Shown: positions 18,137-26,432 of the stretch, piece after piece
Position numbering within the stretch: position 1 is the stretch's first letter
How the letters are laid out: every line of letters starts with the position of its first letter
Assembly (NCBI RefSeq): GCF_018604545.1
Contig: NZ_CP075896.1
Coordinates: forward strand, 5,332,001 to 5,396,000
DNA from: Streptomyces koelreuteriae
Lineage (GTDB): Bacteria; Actinomycetota; Actinomycetes; Streptomycetales; Streptomycetaceae
DNA: 64,000 nucleotides
Direction: 5' to 3'
Notes under the pieces: generated by a model
What the model saw: only the letters and a program-made list of their open reading frames with translations
Told to the model about the DNA's origin: nothing
Database searches by the model: none
Program-made: the position numbers and the translations under genes

Positions 18137-19096
18137 TCAGTGCTCCTCGGGGTCCACGAAGTCCTCGTGGGACAGGGCTCGGACGGTGCGGGACGGGCTG
18201 GGTCGGCCCAGGTGGGTGGCCATCCACGCGCTCGTGGCGACGAGGCGGCCGAGGTCGATTCCGGTGTCGATGCCGAGGCCCCGCAGCATCCACACGAGGT
18301 CTTCGGTGGCGAGATTGCCGGTCGCCGACTTCGCGTACGGGCAGCCGCCGAGGCCCCCCGCCGAGGCGTCGATGGTCGTCACGCCCTGCTGGAGCGCCGC
18401 GAGGGTGTTGGAGAGGGCCTGGCCGTAGGTGTCGTGGAAGTGGACGGCGAGGGCGGTGGGCGGGATGCCCGCCTCGTCCAGCGCCGCGAGGAGCGCGACC
18501 ACATGGCCGGGGGTCGCGACGCCGATGGTGTCGCCCAGGCTCAGCTCGTCGCAGCCCATGTCCGTCAGGGCCTTGCAGACCTTCACCACCTGGGGGATCG
18601 GGACCGCGCCCTCCCAGGGGTCGCCGAAGCACATGGAGAGGTAGCCCCTGACCTGGGCCCCCTCCGTCTTGGCGCGGGTGACGACGGGGTCGAACATCGC
18701 CAGGGCCTCGTCCACCGTGCGGTTGAGGTTGGCCTTGGCGAAGGACTCCGTGGCGCTGGCGAAGACCGCGATCCGGCGGGCTCCGAGGGCCAGGGCGCGG
18801 TCCAGGCCGCGTTCGTTCGGGACCAGGACCGGGAGGGCGGCGTCGAGATCGCCGAGCAGAGGGAACAGCGCTTCCGCGTCCGCCAGTTGGGGCACCCACT
18901 TGGGGTGGACGAAGCTCGTCGCCTCGATCGTCGACAGGCCCGCGTCGGCCAGGCGGTGGATGAACTCCGCCTTGATCTCCGTCGGGACCGTCGCCTTCTC
19001 GTTCTGCAGGCCGTCGCGGGCGCCCACCTCGTGGATGCGGACGCGGGAGGGGAGGTCCTCGGCGGGGACCGTCATCGGGAGACCGTGGGCCGTCAT
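18137..19096 (-). CDS. Hydroxymethylglutaryl-CoA lyase
   Basis: This 319-residue TIM-barrel enzyme of the DRE metallolyase family has the N-terminal VRIHEVGARDGLQNEK motif (catalytic Arg-Asp), the FVHPKWVPQLADA segment, the HFHDTYGQAL metal-binding His pair, and the GGLGGCPYA glycine-rich Cys loop that defines HMG-CoA lyases. It splits HMG-CoA to acetyl-CoA and acetoacetate, the last step of leucine breakdown. Its ATG overlaps the stop of the upstream carboxylase gene (TGATG), indicating translational coupling. Cytoplasmic; expected to share TetR control with the operon. Confidence 0.93.
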   Translation of the reverse strand: MTAHGLPMTVPAEDLPSRVRIHEVGARDGLQNEKATVPTEIKAEFIHRLADAGLSTIEATSFVHPKWVPQLADAEALFPLLGDLDAALPVLVPNERGLDRALALGARRIAVFASATESFAKANLNRTVDEALAMFDPVVTRAKTEGAQVRGYLSMCFGDPWEGAVPIPQVVKVCKALTDMGCDELSLGDTIGVATPGHVVALLAALDEAGIPPTALAVHFHDTYGQALSNTLAALQQGVTTIDASAGGLGGCPYAKSATGNLATEDLVWMLRGLGIDTGIDLGRLVATSAWMATHLGRPSPSRTVRALSHEDFVDPEEH

Positions 19097-21009
19097 CACT
19101 CCGCCTCCTCGTGGGGTGCGATGACCGCCAGGACCTGGTCCATGGCGACCGTCGAGCCCGGCGCCACGTCCAGCTCCGTGACCTTCCCGGCGTGCGGGGC
19201 GGAGATGACGTGCTCCATCTTCATCGCCTCCACGACCAGCAGGCTCTGGCCCGCCGTCACCTCGTCGCCGACGGCGACCTTCACCACCGTCACCGTGCCG
19301 GGCATGGGCGCGGTGAGGGAGTCGGCGCCCGCGTGGGCCGCGCGGCTGAGCGACGCCGCCACCGGGTCGTGGTCGCGCACGTGCCAGGCGTCGCCGTCGC
19401 GGCCGAGCCAGTCGGCGGCACGGTGGAAGGCGTGGCGGACGCCGTCCAGGGTGACCGAGACATGGTCGCCGGTGACCGCGGCGGTGCCGCGCGGGGTGTG
19501 CTCCAGCTCCTCCTGCACCCTCAGATGGAAGGACGGCGGCTTCGGCCTGCGGCCCAGACGCCAGCCCGACGGGACCGAGAACGGGTCCGTCCACCCGCCG
19601 GGTTCGGGCGTCAGCGCCTCCAGGCGTACGGCCGCCGCCGCCTCGTAGACCTCCTCCGGTACGTCCGTGGGGATCAGCCCCTCGACCTCGCGCTCGACCA
19701 GGCCCGTGTCCAGGTCGCCCGCGATGACCGCCGGGTGGGCGAGCAGGCGGCGCAGGAATCCGGCGTTCGTCTGCACGCCGAGCGTCACCGTCTCCGCCAG
19801 GGCCGAGCGGAGCTTGCGCAGGGCGGTCGCGCGGTCGGGGCCGTAGGCGATGACCTTGGAGAGCATCGGGTCGTAGAGGCTGCCGACCTCCGTGCCCTCG
19901 GTGAGGCCCGAGTCGGTGCGGATGCCGTCGCCCTGCGGTTCGCGCAGGCGCAGGACCGTGCCGCCGGAGGGGAGGAAGCCGCGGGCCGGGTCCTCGGCGC
20001 AGATACGGGCCTCCACCGCGTGACCGGTCAGGGTCACGTCCTCCTGGGCGAAACCGAGAGGCTCGCCGGCCGCCACCCGCAGCTGCCACTCGACCAGGTC
20101 CAGGCCGGTGATCAGCTCCGTGACCGGGTGTTCCACCTGGAGACGGGTGTTCATCTCCATGAAGTAGTACGAGGACGGGTCGCCGCCGTTGACGATGAAC
20201 TCCACCGTGCCCGCGCCCCGGTAGCCGCAGGAGCGGGCCGCCTGGACCGCCGCCTCGCCCATCGCGGCACGCGTCCCCTCGTCGAGGAGGACGCTCGGCG
20301 CCTCCTCGATGATCTTCTGGTGGCGGCGCTGGAGGGAGCACTCGCGCTCGCCCAGGTGCACGACATTGCCGTGTCCGTCGGCCAGGACCTGGATCTCGAT
20401 GTGCCGGGGGCGGTCGATCCAGCGCTCCACCAGGAGCGTGTCGTCGCCGAAGGAGGCGCGGGCCTCGCGGCGGGCCGAGGCGATCTCCTCCTCCAGCCGG
20501 GTCAGGTCCCGCACCAGGCGCATGCCCTTGCCGCCGCCGCCCGCGCTCGGCTTCAGCAGCACGGGCGCGCCCAGCTCACGGGCTGCCTCGGCCAGGTCCG
20601 GGTCGCGTCCACCGGGAACCACGGGGACCCCGGCGGCCATGACGGTCTCCTTGGCGCGGATCTTGTCGCCCATGAGGGAGATCGCGTCCGCCGGAGGGCC
20701 GATGAAGACCAGGCCCGCCTCGGTGCACGCCCGCGCGAAGGCGGCGTTCTCGGCGAGGAAGCCGTAGCCGGGGTGGACCGCCTGGGCGCCGGTGCGGGCG
20801 GCGGCCTCCAGCAGGCGCTCCGCCGACAGATAGCTCTCCGACGCCGGGGCCGGGCCGATCCGCACCGCCGTGTCCGCCTCGCGGACATGCCGGGCGTCGG
20901 CGTCCGCGTCGGAGAAGACGGCCACCGAGCGCACGCCCATCGACCGCAGCGTACGGATGACGCGTACGGCGATCTCGCCCCGGTTGGCCACAAGCACTGT
21001 CTCGAACAT
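19096..21009 (-). CDS. Methylcrotonyl-CoA carboxylase alpha (biotin carboxylase-BCCP) subunit
   Basis: The 637-residue protein starts at FETVLVANRGEIAVRVIRT after ATG 21009 (GAGGGGACGG SD). The biotin carboxylase domain spans about residues 1-450 with the ATP-grasp loop KPSAGGGGKGMRLV and the NTRLQVEHPVTE motif. The C-terminal biotinyl domain carries EAMKMEH, with the lysine as biotin site. The size and a BCCP fused at the C-terminus fit an acyl-CoA carboxylase alpha chain. Pairing with the adjacent beta subunit and HMG-CoA lyase points to 3-methylcrotonyl-CoA, as for the AccA1-type proteins; propionyl-CoA is a less likely substrate. Confidence 0.9.
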   Translation of the reverse strand: MFETVLVANRGEIAVRVIRTLRSMGVRSVAVFSDADADARHVREADTAVRIGPAPASESYLSAERLLEAAARTGAQAVHPGYGFLAENAAFARACTEAGLVFIGPPADAISLMGDKIRAKETVMAAGVPVVPGGRDPDLAEAARELGAPVLLKPSAGGGGKGMRLVRDLTRLEEEIASARREARASFGDDTLLVERWIDRPRHIEIQVLADGHGNVVHLGERECSLQRRHQKIIEEAPSVLLDEGTRAAMGEAAVQAARSCGYRGAGTVEFIVNGGDPSSYYFMEMNTRLQVEHPVTELITGLDLVEWQLRVAAGEPLGFAQEDVTLTGHAVEARICAEDPARGFLPSGGTVLRLREPQGDGIRTDSGLTEGTEVGSLYDPMLSKVIAYGPDRATALRKLRSALAETVTLGVQTNAGFLRRLLAHPAVIAGDLDTGLVEREVEGLIPTDVPEEVYEAAAAVRLEALTPEPGGWTDPFSVPSGWRLGRRPKPPSFHLRVQEELEHTPRGTAAVTGDHVSVTLDGVRHAFHRAADWLGRDGDAWHVRDHDPVAASLSRAAHAGADSLTAPMPGTVTVVKVAVGDEVTAGQSLLVVEAMKMEHVISAPHAGKVTELDVAPGSTVAMDQVLAVIAPHEEAE

Positions 21010-21023
21010 CGTCGTCCGTCCCC

Positions 21024-22640
21024 TCACATCCGGAAGACGCCGAACTGGGGGTCACCCAGGGGCGCGTTGGCGCACGCGGTCAGGGCCAGTCCCAGGACCT
21101 GACGGGTGTCCAGCGGGTCGATCACACCGTCGTCCCAGAGGCGGGCCGACGCGTAGTAGGCGCTGCCCTGCCGCTCGTACTGGGCGCGGATCGGGGCCTT
21201 GAAGGCGTCCTCGTCCGCCGCCGGCCAGGACTCGCCGCGCGCCTCCAGCTGGTCGCGCTTGACGGTCGCGAGGACCGAGGCGGCCTGCTCGCCGCCCATG
21301 ACGGAGATCTTGGCGTTCGGCCACATCCACAGGAAGCGGGGGGAGTACGCCCTGCCGCACATCGAGTAGTTGCCCGCGCCGTAGGAGCCGCCCACCACGA
21401 CCGTCAGCTTCGGCACGCGGGTGCAGGCCACCGCCGTGACCATCTTGGCGCCGTGCTTGGCGATGCCGCCCGCCTCGTAGTCCTTGCCGACCATGAAGCC
21501 GGAGATGTTCTGGAGGAAGACCAGGGGGATGCCGCGCTGGTCGCACAGCTCGATGAAGTGGGCGCCCTTCTGGGCGGACTCGGAGAACAGGATGCCGTTG
21601 TTGGCGACGATGCCCACCGGGTGGCCGTGGATCCGGGCGAAGCCGGTGACCAGGGTCTGGCCGAACTCGGACTTGAACTCGGCGAACCGGGAGCCGTCGA
21701 CGACCCGGGCGATGATCTCGCGCACGTCGTAGGGCGTGCGCGAGTCGACCGGGACCGCGCCGTAGAGGCTCTGGGGGTCGACCTTGGGTTCCGTCGCCTG
21801 CGTGACCTCCCAGGGGAGCGTCCCGCGCGCGGGGAGCGTGGAGACGATGGTGCGGACGATGCGCAGGGCGTGCGCGTCGTTCTCCGCGAGGTGGTCGGTG
21901 ACGCCCGAGACGCGGGAGTGGACCTCGCCGCCGCCCAGCTCCTCCGCGGTGACGACCTCGCCGGTGGCCGCCTTCACCAGGGGCGGGCCGCCGAGGAAGA
22001 TCGTGCCCTGCTCGCGGACGATCACCGCCTCGTCGCTCATCGCCGGGACGTACGCCCCGCCGGCCGTGCAGGAGCCGAGGACGGCGGCGATCTGGGGGAT
22101 GCCGGCGCCGGACATACGGGCCTGGTTGTAGAAGATCCGGCCGAAGTGGTCGCGGTCGGGGAAGACCTCGTCCTGCATGGGGAGGAAGGCGCCGCCGGAG
22201 TCCACGAGGTAGACACAGGGGAGGCGGTTGTCGAGGGCGACCTCCTGGGCGCGGAGGTGCTTCTTGACCGTCATCGGGTAATACGTGCCGCCCTTGACGG
22301 TGGCGTCGTTGGCGATGATCACGGTCTCGCGGCCGCTGACCCGGCCGATGCCGGCGATGACACCGGCGGCCGGGGCCTGGTCCTCGTACATCCCGTCGGC
22401 CGCGAGCGGGGCCAGCTCCAGGAAGGGTGAGCCCGCGTCGAGGAGGGTGTCGACGCGGTCGCGGGGGAGCAGCTTGCCGCGCGCGGTGTGGCGGGCGCGG
22501 GACTTCTCGCCGCCGCCCTGGGCCGCTCGGGCGAGCTTGGCGCGCAGCTCGTCGACGAGGGTGCGGTGTGCCTCCTCGTTGGCCCGAAAGGGCTCCGACG
22601 CGGGGTCCGCCGCGGTCGTGAGCTCCGGTGCCTCGTACAT
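21024..22640 (-). CDS. Methylcrotonyl-CoA carboxylase beta (carboxyltransferase) subunit
   Basis: This 538-residue carboxyltransferase has the conserved tract ARHTARGKLLPRDRVDTLLD, the oxyanion-type loops (SCTAGGAYVPAMSDE and GGSYGAGNYSMCGRAYSPRF) and both crotonase-like halves. The length and the C-terminal WDDGVIDPLDTRQVLG block match methylcrotonyl-CoA carboxylase beta better than acetyl- or propionyl-CoA carboxylases. It is the first gene of the leftward leucine operon, 14 bp ahead of the alpha gene. Two 16-bp palindromes for the divergent TetR regulator lie upstream. Confidence 0.9.
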   Translation of the reverse strand: MYEAPELTTAADPASEPFRANEEAHRTLVDELRAKLARAAQGGGEKSRARHTARGKLLPRDRVDTLLDAGSPFLELAPLAADGMYEDQAPAAGVIAGIGRVSGRETVIIANDATVKGGTYYPMTVKKHLRAQEVALDNRLPCVYLVDSGGAFLPMQDEVFPDRDHFGRIFYNQARMSGAGIPQIAAVLGSCTAGGAYVPAMSDEAVIVREQGTIFLGGPPLVKAATGEVVTAEELGGGEVHSRVSGVTDHLAENDAHALRIVRTIVSTLPARGTLPWEVTQATEPKVDPQSLYGAVPVDSRTPYDVREIIARVVDGSRFAEFKSEFGQTLVTGFARIHGHPVGIVANNGILFSESAQKGAHFIELCDQRGIPLVFLQNISGFMVGKDYEAGGIAKHGAKMVTAVACTRVPKLTVVVGGSYGAGNYSMCGRAYSPRFLWMWPNAKISVMGGEQAASVLATVKRDQLEARGESWPAADEDAFKAPIRAQYERQGSAYYASARLWDDGVIDPLDTRQVLGLALTACANAPLGDPQFGVFRM

Positions 22641-22660
22641 CCTGCGGGTCCCCTCACCTT

Positions 22661-22676
22661 GTTAATGAGCGTTAAC
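22661..22676. promoter_or_regulatory. TetR-type operator 1
   Basis: GTTAATGAGCGTTAAC is an imperfect palindrome with the same half-site (GTTAAC/GTTAAT) and length as the site at 22690-22705. It lies 20 bp before the carboxylase beta ATG, where a bound repressor would block the operon. Centre-to-centre distance to operator 2 is 29 bp. Confidence 0.7.
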
Positions 22677-22689
22677 GCATTTCCTTCAG

Positions 22690-22705
22690 GTTAACGACCG
22701 CTAAC
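22690..22705. promoter_or_regulatory. TetR-type operator 2 overlapping the tetR -35
   Basis: GTTAACGACCGCTAAC repeats the operator-1 pattern (shared form GTTA-N8-TAAC). It covers the probable -35 of the rightward tetR promoter, whose -10 is TAGAAT at 22715-22720. It is therefore placed for autorepression as well as operon control. Confidence 0.7.
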
Positions 22706-22727
22706 CTCCCTGTCTAGAATTGTTTTC

Positions 22728-23330
22728 ATGGCAACCAGGACCGACGCACCCACCCGCCGCGAGCAGATCCTCAAGGAGGCCGCCCGGCTCTTCGCCGAGC
22801 GTGGCTTCCATGGGGTCGGGGTCGACGAGATAGGCGCCGCGGTGGGGATCAGCGGGCCCGGTCTGTACCGGCATTTCGCGGGCAAGGACGCGATGCTCGC
22901 GGAGCTGCTGGTGGGGATCAGCGGGCGGTTGCTGACCGGGGCGAAGCGGCGGTTGTCGGAGGCGGAGGCGGACGGGGGTGTGGGGGCCGGGGTGGTCCTC
23001 GACTCGCTGATCGAGGGGCATATCGACTTCGCGCTCGACGACCGTCCACTGATCACCCTGCACGACCGGGAGCTGGACCGCCTCCGGGACAGCGACCGCA
23101 AGATGGTGCGGCAGCTGCAGCGGCAGTACGTGGAGCTGTGGGTCGGCGTGGTCCGCGAGGTCTACCCGGGGCTTGCGGAGCCCGCCGCGCGATCGGCCGT
23201 GCATTCGGTGTTCGGGCTGCTGAACTCCACGCCGCATCTGGGCAGGGCGGGGGCGCTGGCCGGGCGGGGGGCGGTCGCGGAGCTGCTGCACCGGATGGCG
23301 CGGGGGGCGTTCGCGGCGGCCGGCGAGTAG
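22728..23330 (+). CDS. TetR-family repressor of the leucine-catabolic operon
   Basis: This 200-residue regulator has an N-terminal HTH (about residues 12-55: LKEAARLFAERGF, VDEIGAAVGISGPGLYRHF) and a C-terminal ligand-binding helical domain matching TetR_C families seen beside acyl-CoA metabolism genes. It is divergent from the carboxylase operon across an 87-bp region with two matching operators. The likely -10 (TAGAAT, 22715-22720) is only 8 bp before the ATG, so the mRNA may be leaderless. An acyl-CoA or branched acid inducer is inferred. Confidence 0.88.
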   Translation: MATRTDAPTRREQILKEAARLFAERGFHGVGVDEIGAAVGISGPGLYRHFAGKDAMLAELLVGISGRLLTGAKRRLSEAEADGGVGAGVVLDSLIEGHIDFALDDRPLITLHDRELDRLRDSDRKMVRQLQRQYVELWVGVVREVYPGLAEPAARSAVHSVFGLLNSTPHLGRAGALAGRGAVAELLHRMARGAFAAAGE

Positions 23331-23411
23331 CGGCCCGCACTTGCCCAGGCTCCCGTGCCCAGGCTCCCGTCGGCGTGACGAGCGTTACGAACCCCACCCT
23401 GGACGCTGGTT

Positions 23412-23427
23412 GATACTCGCCGGTATC
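23412..23427. promoter_or_regulatory. Palindrome upstream of acyl-CoA dehydrogenase 2
   Basis: GATACTCGCCGGTATC has 5-bp arms (GATAC/GTATC) and a symmetric GC centre. It is 50-65 bp before the GTG start at 23477. It differs from the GTTAAC sites nearby, so a different acyl-CoA-responsive regulator is likely. Confidence 0.4.
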
Positions 23428-23476
23428 TTGGGGTGAGCAAGCGCTTAGACATACCGAGGTCCGTGGAGGTGGCGGC

Positions 23477-24634
23477 GTGCGCCGTACGGTGTTCAACGAG
23501 GATCACGAGGCGTTCCGGGAGACCATCCGCGCCTTCATCGAGGCCGAGGTCGTCCCGGTCTACGACGAGTGGTTCGCGGCGGGCCAGGCGCCCCGCGACT
23601 TCTACTACAAGCTCGCCGAGCTCGGCGTCTTCGGCATCCGCGTCGACGAGGAGTTCGGCGGCGCCGGCATCGACTCGTACAAGTTCGAAGCCGTGATGTA
23701 CGAGGAGACCGCGCGCGCGGGCGTCCAGTTCGGCGGCTCCGGCGTGCACGTGCTGCTCGGCCTGCCGTACATCAAGATGCTCGCCTCCGACGAGCAGAAG
23801 AAGCGGTTCCTGCCGAAGTTCGTCTCCGGTGAGGAGATGTGGGCGCTGGCGATGACCGAGCCGGGCACCGGCTCCGACCTCGCGGGCATGAAGACCACCG
23901 CCAAGCTGAGCGAGGACGGCACGCACTACGTCCTCAACGGCGCCAAGACCTTCATCACCGGCGGCGTCCACGCCGACCGTGTGATCGTCTGCGCCCGCAC
24001 CGCCGCGCCCAGCGCCGAGGACCGCCGCCACGGCATCTCCCTCTTCGCCGTGGACACCAAGTCCGAGGGCTACTCCGTCGGCCGCAAGCTCGACAAGCTC
24101 GGCCTGAAGACCTCCGACACCGCCGAGCTGGCGTTCGTCGACGTGAAGGTCCCGGTCGAGGACCTGCTCGGCGAGGAGAACAAGGGCTTCTACTACCTCG
24201 GCCACAACCTGGCCTCCGAGCGCTGGGGCATCGCCTTCGGCGCCTACGCGCAGGCCAAGGCCGCCGTCCGGTTCGCCAAGGAGTACGTGCAGGACCGCAC
24301 CGTCTTCGGCAAGTCCGTCGCCTCCTTCCAGAACACCAAGTTCGAGCTGGCCGCCTGCCAGGCCGAGGTCGACGCCGCCGAGGCCGTCGCCGACCGCACG
24401 CTGGAGGCCCTGGACGCCGGCGAGCTGACCCCCGCCGAGGCCGCCTCCGCGAAGCTCTTCTGCACCGAGGTCGCCCACCGCGTCATCGACCGCTGCCTCC
24501 AGCTGCACGGCGGCTACGGCTTCATGAACGAGTACCCGATCGCCCGCCTGTACGCGGACAACCGCGTCAACCGCATCTACGGCGGCACCAGCGAGATCAT
24601 GAAGTCGATCATCGCGAAGGACATGGGCCTGTAA
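23477..24634 (+). CDS. Acyl-CoA dehydrogenase (long-chain/isovaleryl-type active site)
   Basis: This 385-residue enzyme starts at GTG 23477 behind GGAGGT. Family motifs are WALAMTEPGTGSDLAGM, AKTFITGG, YVQDRTVFGKSVASFQNTKFELA and HGGYGFMNEYPIARLYADNR. At the usual catalytic-base position it has Gly (IYGGTSEIM); a Glu in LASERWG matches the relocated helix-G base of long-chain and isovaleryl-CoA dehydrogenases. It is followed 35 bp later by a thioesterase gene on the same strand and sits next to the leucine operon, so long-chain or isovaleryl substrates are both possible. Confidence 0.88.
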   Translation: MRRTVFNEDHEAFRETIRAFIEAEVVPVYDEWFAAGQAPRDFYYKLAELGVFGIRVDEEFGGAGIDSYKFEAVMYEETARAGVQFGGSGVHVLLGLPYIKMLASDEQKKRFLPKFVSGEEMWALAMTEPGTGSDLAGMKTTAKLSEDGTHYVLNGAKTFITGGVHADRVIVCARTAAPSAEDRRHGISLFAVDTKSEGYSVGRKLDKLGLKTSDTAELAFVDVKVPVEDLLGEENKGFYYLGHNLASERWGIAFGAYAQAKAAVRFAKEYVQDRTVFGKSVASFQNTKFELAACQAEVDAAEAVADRTLEALDAGELTPAEAASAKLFCTEVAHRVIDRCLQLHGGYGFMNEYPIARLYADNRVNRIYGGTSEIMKSIIAKDMGL

Positions 24635-24669
24635 ACCGACTGTCGTCAACGGCCGGTACAACAGATCTC

Positions 24670-25554
24670 ATGAGCCAGGCACTTCAGGATCTCCTCGATC
24701 TGCTCGACCTCGAGCAGATCGAGGAGAACATCTTCCGCGGCCGGTCCCGGTCCGCCGTCGTCCCCCGGGTCTTCGGCGGGCAGGTCGCGGCACAGGCGCT
24801 CGTCGCCGCCGGGCGTACGGTCCCCGAGGACCGGCCCGCGCACTCCCTGCACGCGTACTTCCTGCGCCCCGGGGATCCCGGCGCGCCCATCGTCTACACC
24901 GTCGACCGGATCCGCGACGGCCGCTCCTTCACCACCCGCCGCGTGGTCGCCGTCCAGCACGGCAAGCCGATCTTCCACCTCTCGGCGTCGTTCCAGACGT
25001 ACGAGGACGGGCTGGACCACCAGGAGCCGATGCCCGCCGCACCCGACCCCGCCACGCTGCCCACCGGCGAGGAACGGCTGCGCGGCTACGACCACATCGA
25101 CCCGGCCGTCGTGGAGAAGTTCGCGGAGGCCCGGGCGGCCGTCGACCTGCGGTACGTCGAGGAACCGCCCTACGGCAAATTCGGCGAGCCGCGCGAACCG
25201 CACTCACAGGTGTGGTTCCGCACCAACGGCAAACTGGGCGGCGCGGTCGACGAGCCGCTGCTGCACATCGTCCTCGCCACCTACGTCTCCGACATGACGC
25301 TGCTCGACTCCGTGCTGCTCGCGCACGGGCGGGGCGGCTGGGCCGTCGGTGACGTGGTCGGGGCCTCGCTGGACCACGCGATGTGGTTCCACCGGCCGTT
25401 CCGCGCCGACGAGTGGCTGCTCTACGACCAGGAGTCCCCGTCCGCGTACGGCGGCCGGGGACTGGGACAGGCCCGTATCTACACGCAGGACGGGCGCCTC
25501 GCCATCTCCGTGATCCAGGAGGGCGTGGTCCGCGTCCCGCGCGACCAGGGTTAG
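24670..25554 (+). CDS. tesB: Acyl-CoA thioesterase II (TesB family)
   Basis: The 294-residue double-hotdog protein has the TesB signatures FGGQVAAQALVAAGRTV, HSLHAYFLRPGDP, RRVVAVQHGKPIFHLSASFQ in the first half and ATYVSDMTLLDSVL, SLDHAMWFHRPFRADEWLLY and GQARIYTQDGRLAISVIQEG in the second; Asp of SDMTLLDS and Gln of VIQEG occupy the catalytic positions. It hydrolyses medium- and long-chain acyl-CoA in the cytoplasm. Start chosen at ATG 24670, the beginning of TesB homology. Its stop codon overlaps the stop of the convergent gene at 25551. Confidence 0.92.
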   Translation: MSQALQDLLDLLDLEQIEENIFRGRSRSAVVPRVFGGQVAAQALVAAGRTVPEDRPAHSLHAYFLRPGDPGAPIVYTVDRIRDGRSFTTRRVVAVQHGKPIFHLSASFQTYEDGLDHQEPMPAAPDPATLPTGEERLRGYDHIDPAVVEKFAEARAAVDLRYVEEPPYGKFGEPREPHSQVWFRTNGKLGGAVDEPLLHIVLATYVSDMTLLDSVLLAHGRGGWAVGDVVGASLDHAMWFHRPFRADEWLLYDQESPSAYGGRGLGQARIYTQDGRLAISVIQEGVVRVPRDQG

Positions 25555-26348
25555 ACGAGGCCCGCCTCCGCCAGCAGGTATGCCGTCATCGGGTCGTAGT
25601 GGCGGGGGCTGACCACGTGGTCGTCGAGGGGCACCGTCACCTGCACGGTGCCCTCGGCCTCGGCGATGAACAGGGCCGGGTCGTTGCAGTCGGCGTAGCC
25701 GACGGAGTCGACGCCGTGCTGTCCCGCGTACCCCGCCCAGCCGTGGTCCGCGACGACCAGGTCGGGCAGCGGGCGGCCCTCACGCTCCATGGCGGTCAGG
25801 ATCGCCTTCATCGGCTCGCCCGAGTGGGTGTGCCAGAGGGTGGCCCCGTGCTCCAGCACCGCCACGTTCGCGAACTGCATGACGTAGCCCTCCTCGGTCG
25901 TCAGGCCCTCCGGGATGACGACGATCTCGCAGCCCGCCGCGCGCAGCGCCGCCGCGGTCGCACCGTGCACGTCCAGCAGGCCGCCGGGATGGCCGGTGGC
26001 GAACAGCACCCGCTGCTGCCCGTCCGCCGCCTTCCGCAGCCGCCCGGCCATGCGCTCCAGACCGGCGACGGTCAGCTCCGGGTCGATCGTGTCCTGGCCG
26101 TACCGGTGCTCCGGGTCGTCGTTCACACCCACCCGTTCCGCCATCACCGCGAGGACGTCCTGCTCGTCGGTCCAGCGGGCGCCGAGTTCCAGGCCGAGCC
26201 AGTAGTGGCGGTCGTTGTTCGCCAGCTTGCGGTAGTGGGAGAGGTTGTTCTCGCGGGGGGTGGCGACGTCGCCCGCGATGCGCGTCCTGACGAGGTGGTC
26301 GACGAGTTCGGCGCGGCTGGGTGTCCCGGGTATCGGCATGACAACCAT
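25551..26348 (-). CDS. Conserved actinobacterial protein of the 'phosphatase' family, function unproven
   Basis: The protein has 265 residues from ATG 26348 (ATG 26339 is equally possible; neither has a clear SD). It contains ATGHPGGLLDVHGA, EGYVMQFANVAVLEHGATLWHTHSGEPM and VADHGWAGYAGQHGVDSVGYADCNDPA, with several His/Asp residues that could bind metal. Streptomycete homologues are usually named phosphatase from a family model, as I recall, without experiment. No signal peptide. It ends against the convergent thioesterase (stop codons overlapping by 2 bp), and the PucR gene starts 1.7 kb upstream on the same strand. Confidence 0.6.
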   Translation of the reverse strand: MVVMPIPGTPSRAELVDHLVRTRIAGDVATPRENNLSHYRKLANNDRHYWLGLELGARWTDEQDVLAVMAERVGVNDDPEHRYGQDTIDPELTVAGLERMAGRLRKAADGQQRVLFATGHPGGLLDVHGATAAALRAAGCEIVVIPEGLTTEEGYVMQFANVAVLEHGATLWHTHSGEPMKAILTAMEREGRPLPDLVVADHGWAGYAGQHGVDSVGYADCNDPALFIAEAEGTVQVTVPLDDHVVSPRHYDPMTAYLLAEAGLV

Positions 26349-26432
26349 TGTGGAGCAGCCGCCTGTGGGCGTCCCTGGCGTATCGCACGCTGGGATGTGC
26401 GTCACGTACTCAGAAGGGCCCCGCTCACCTAC

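Noticed and set aside
25551..26405. Longer start at 26405 for the phosphatase-family gene
   Set aside because: The extra residues look unlike the conserved opening, and the region lies in the spacer before the PucR gene. ATG 26348 or 26339 is more likely.
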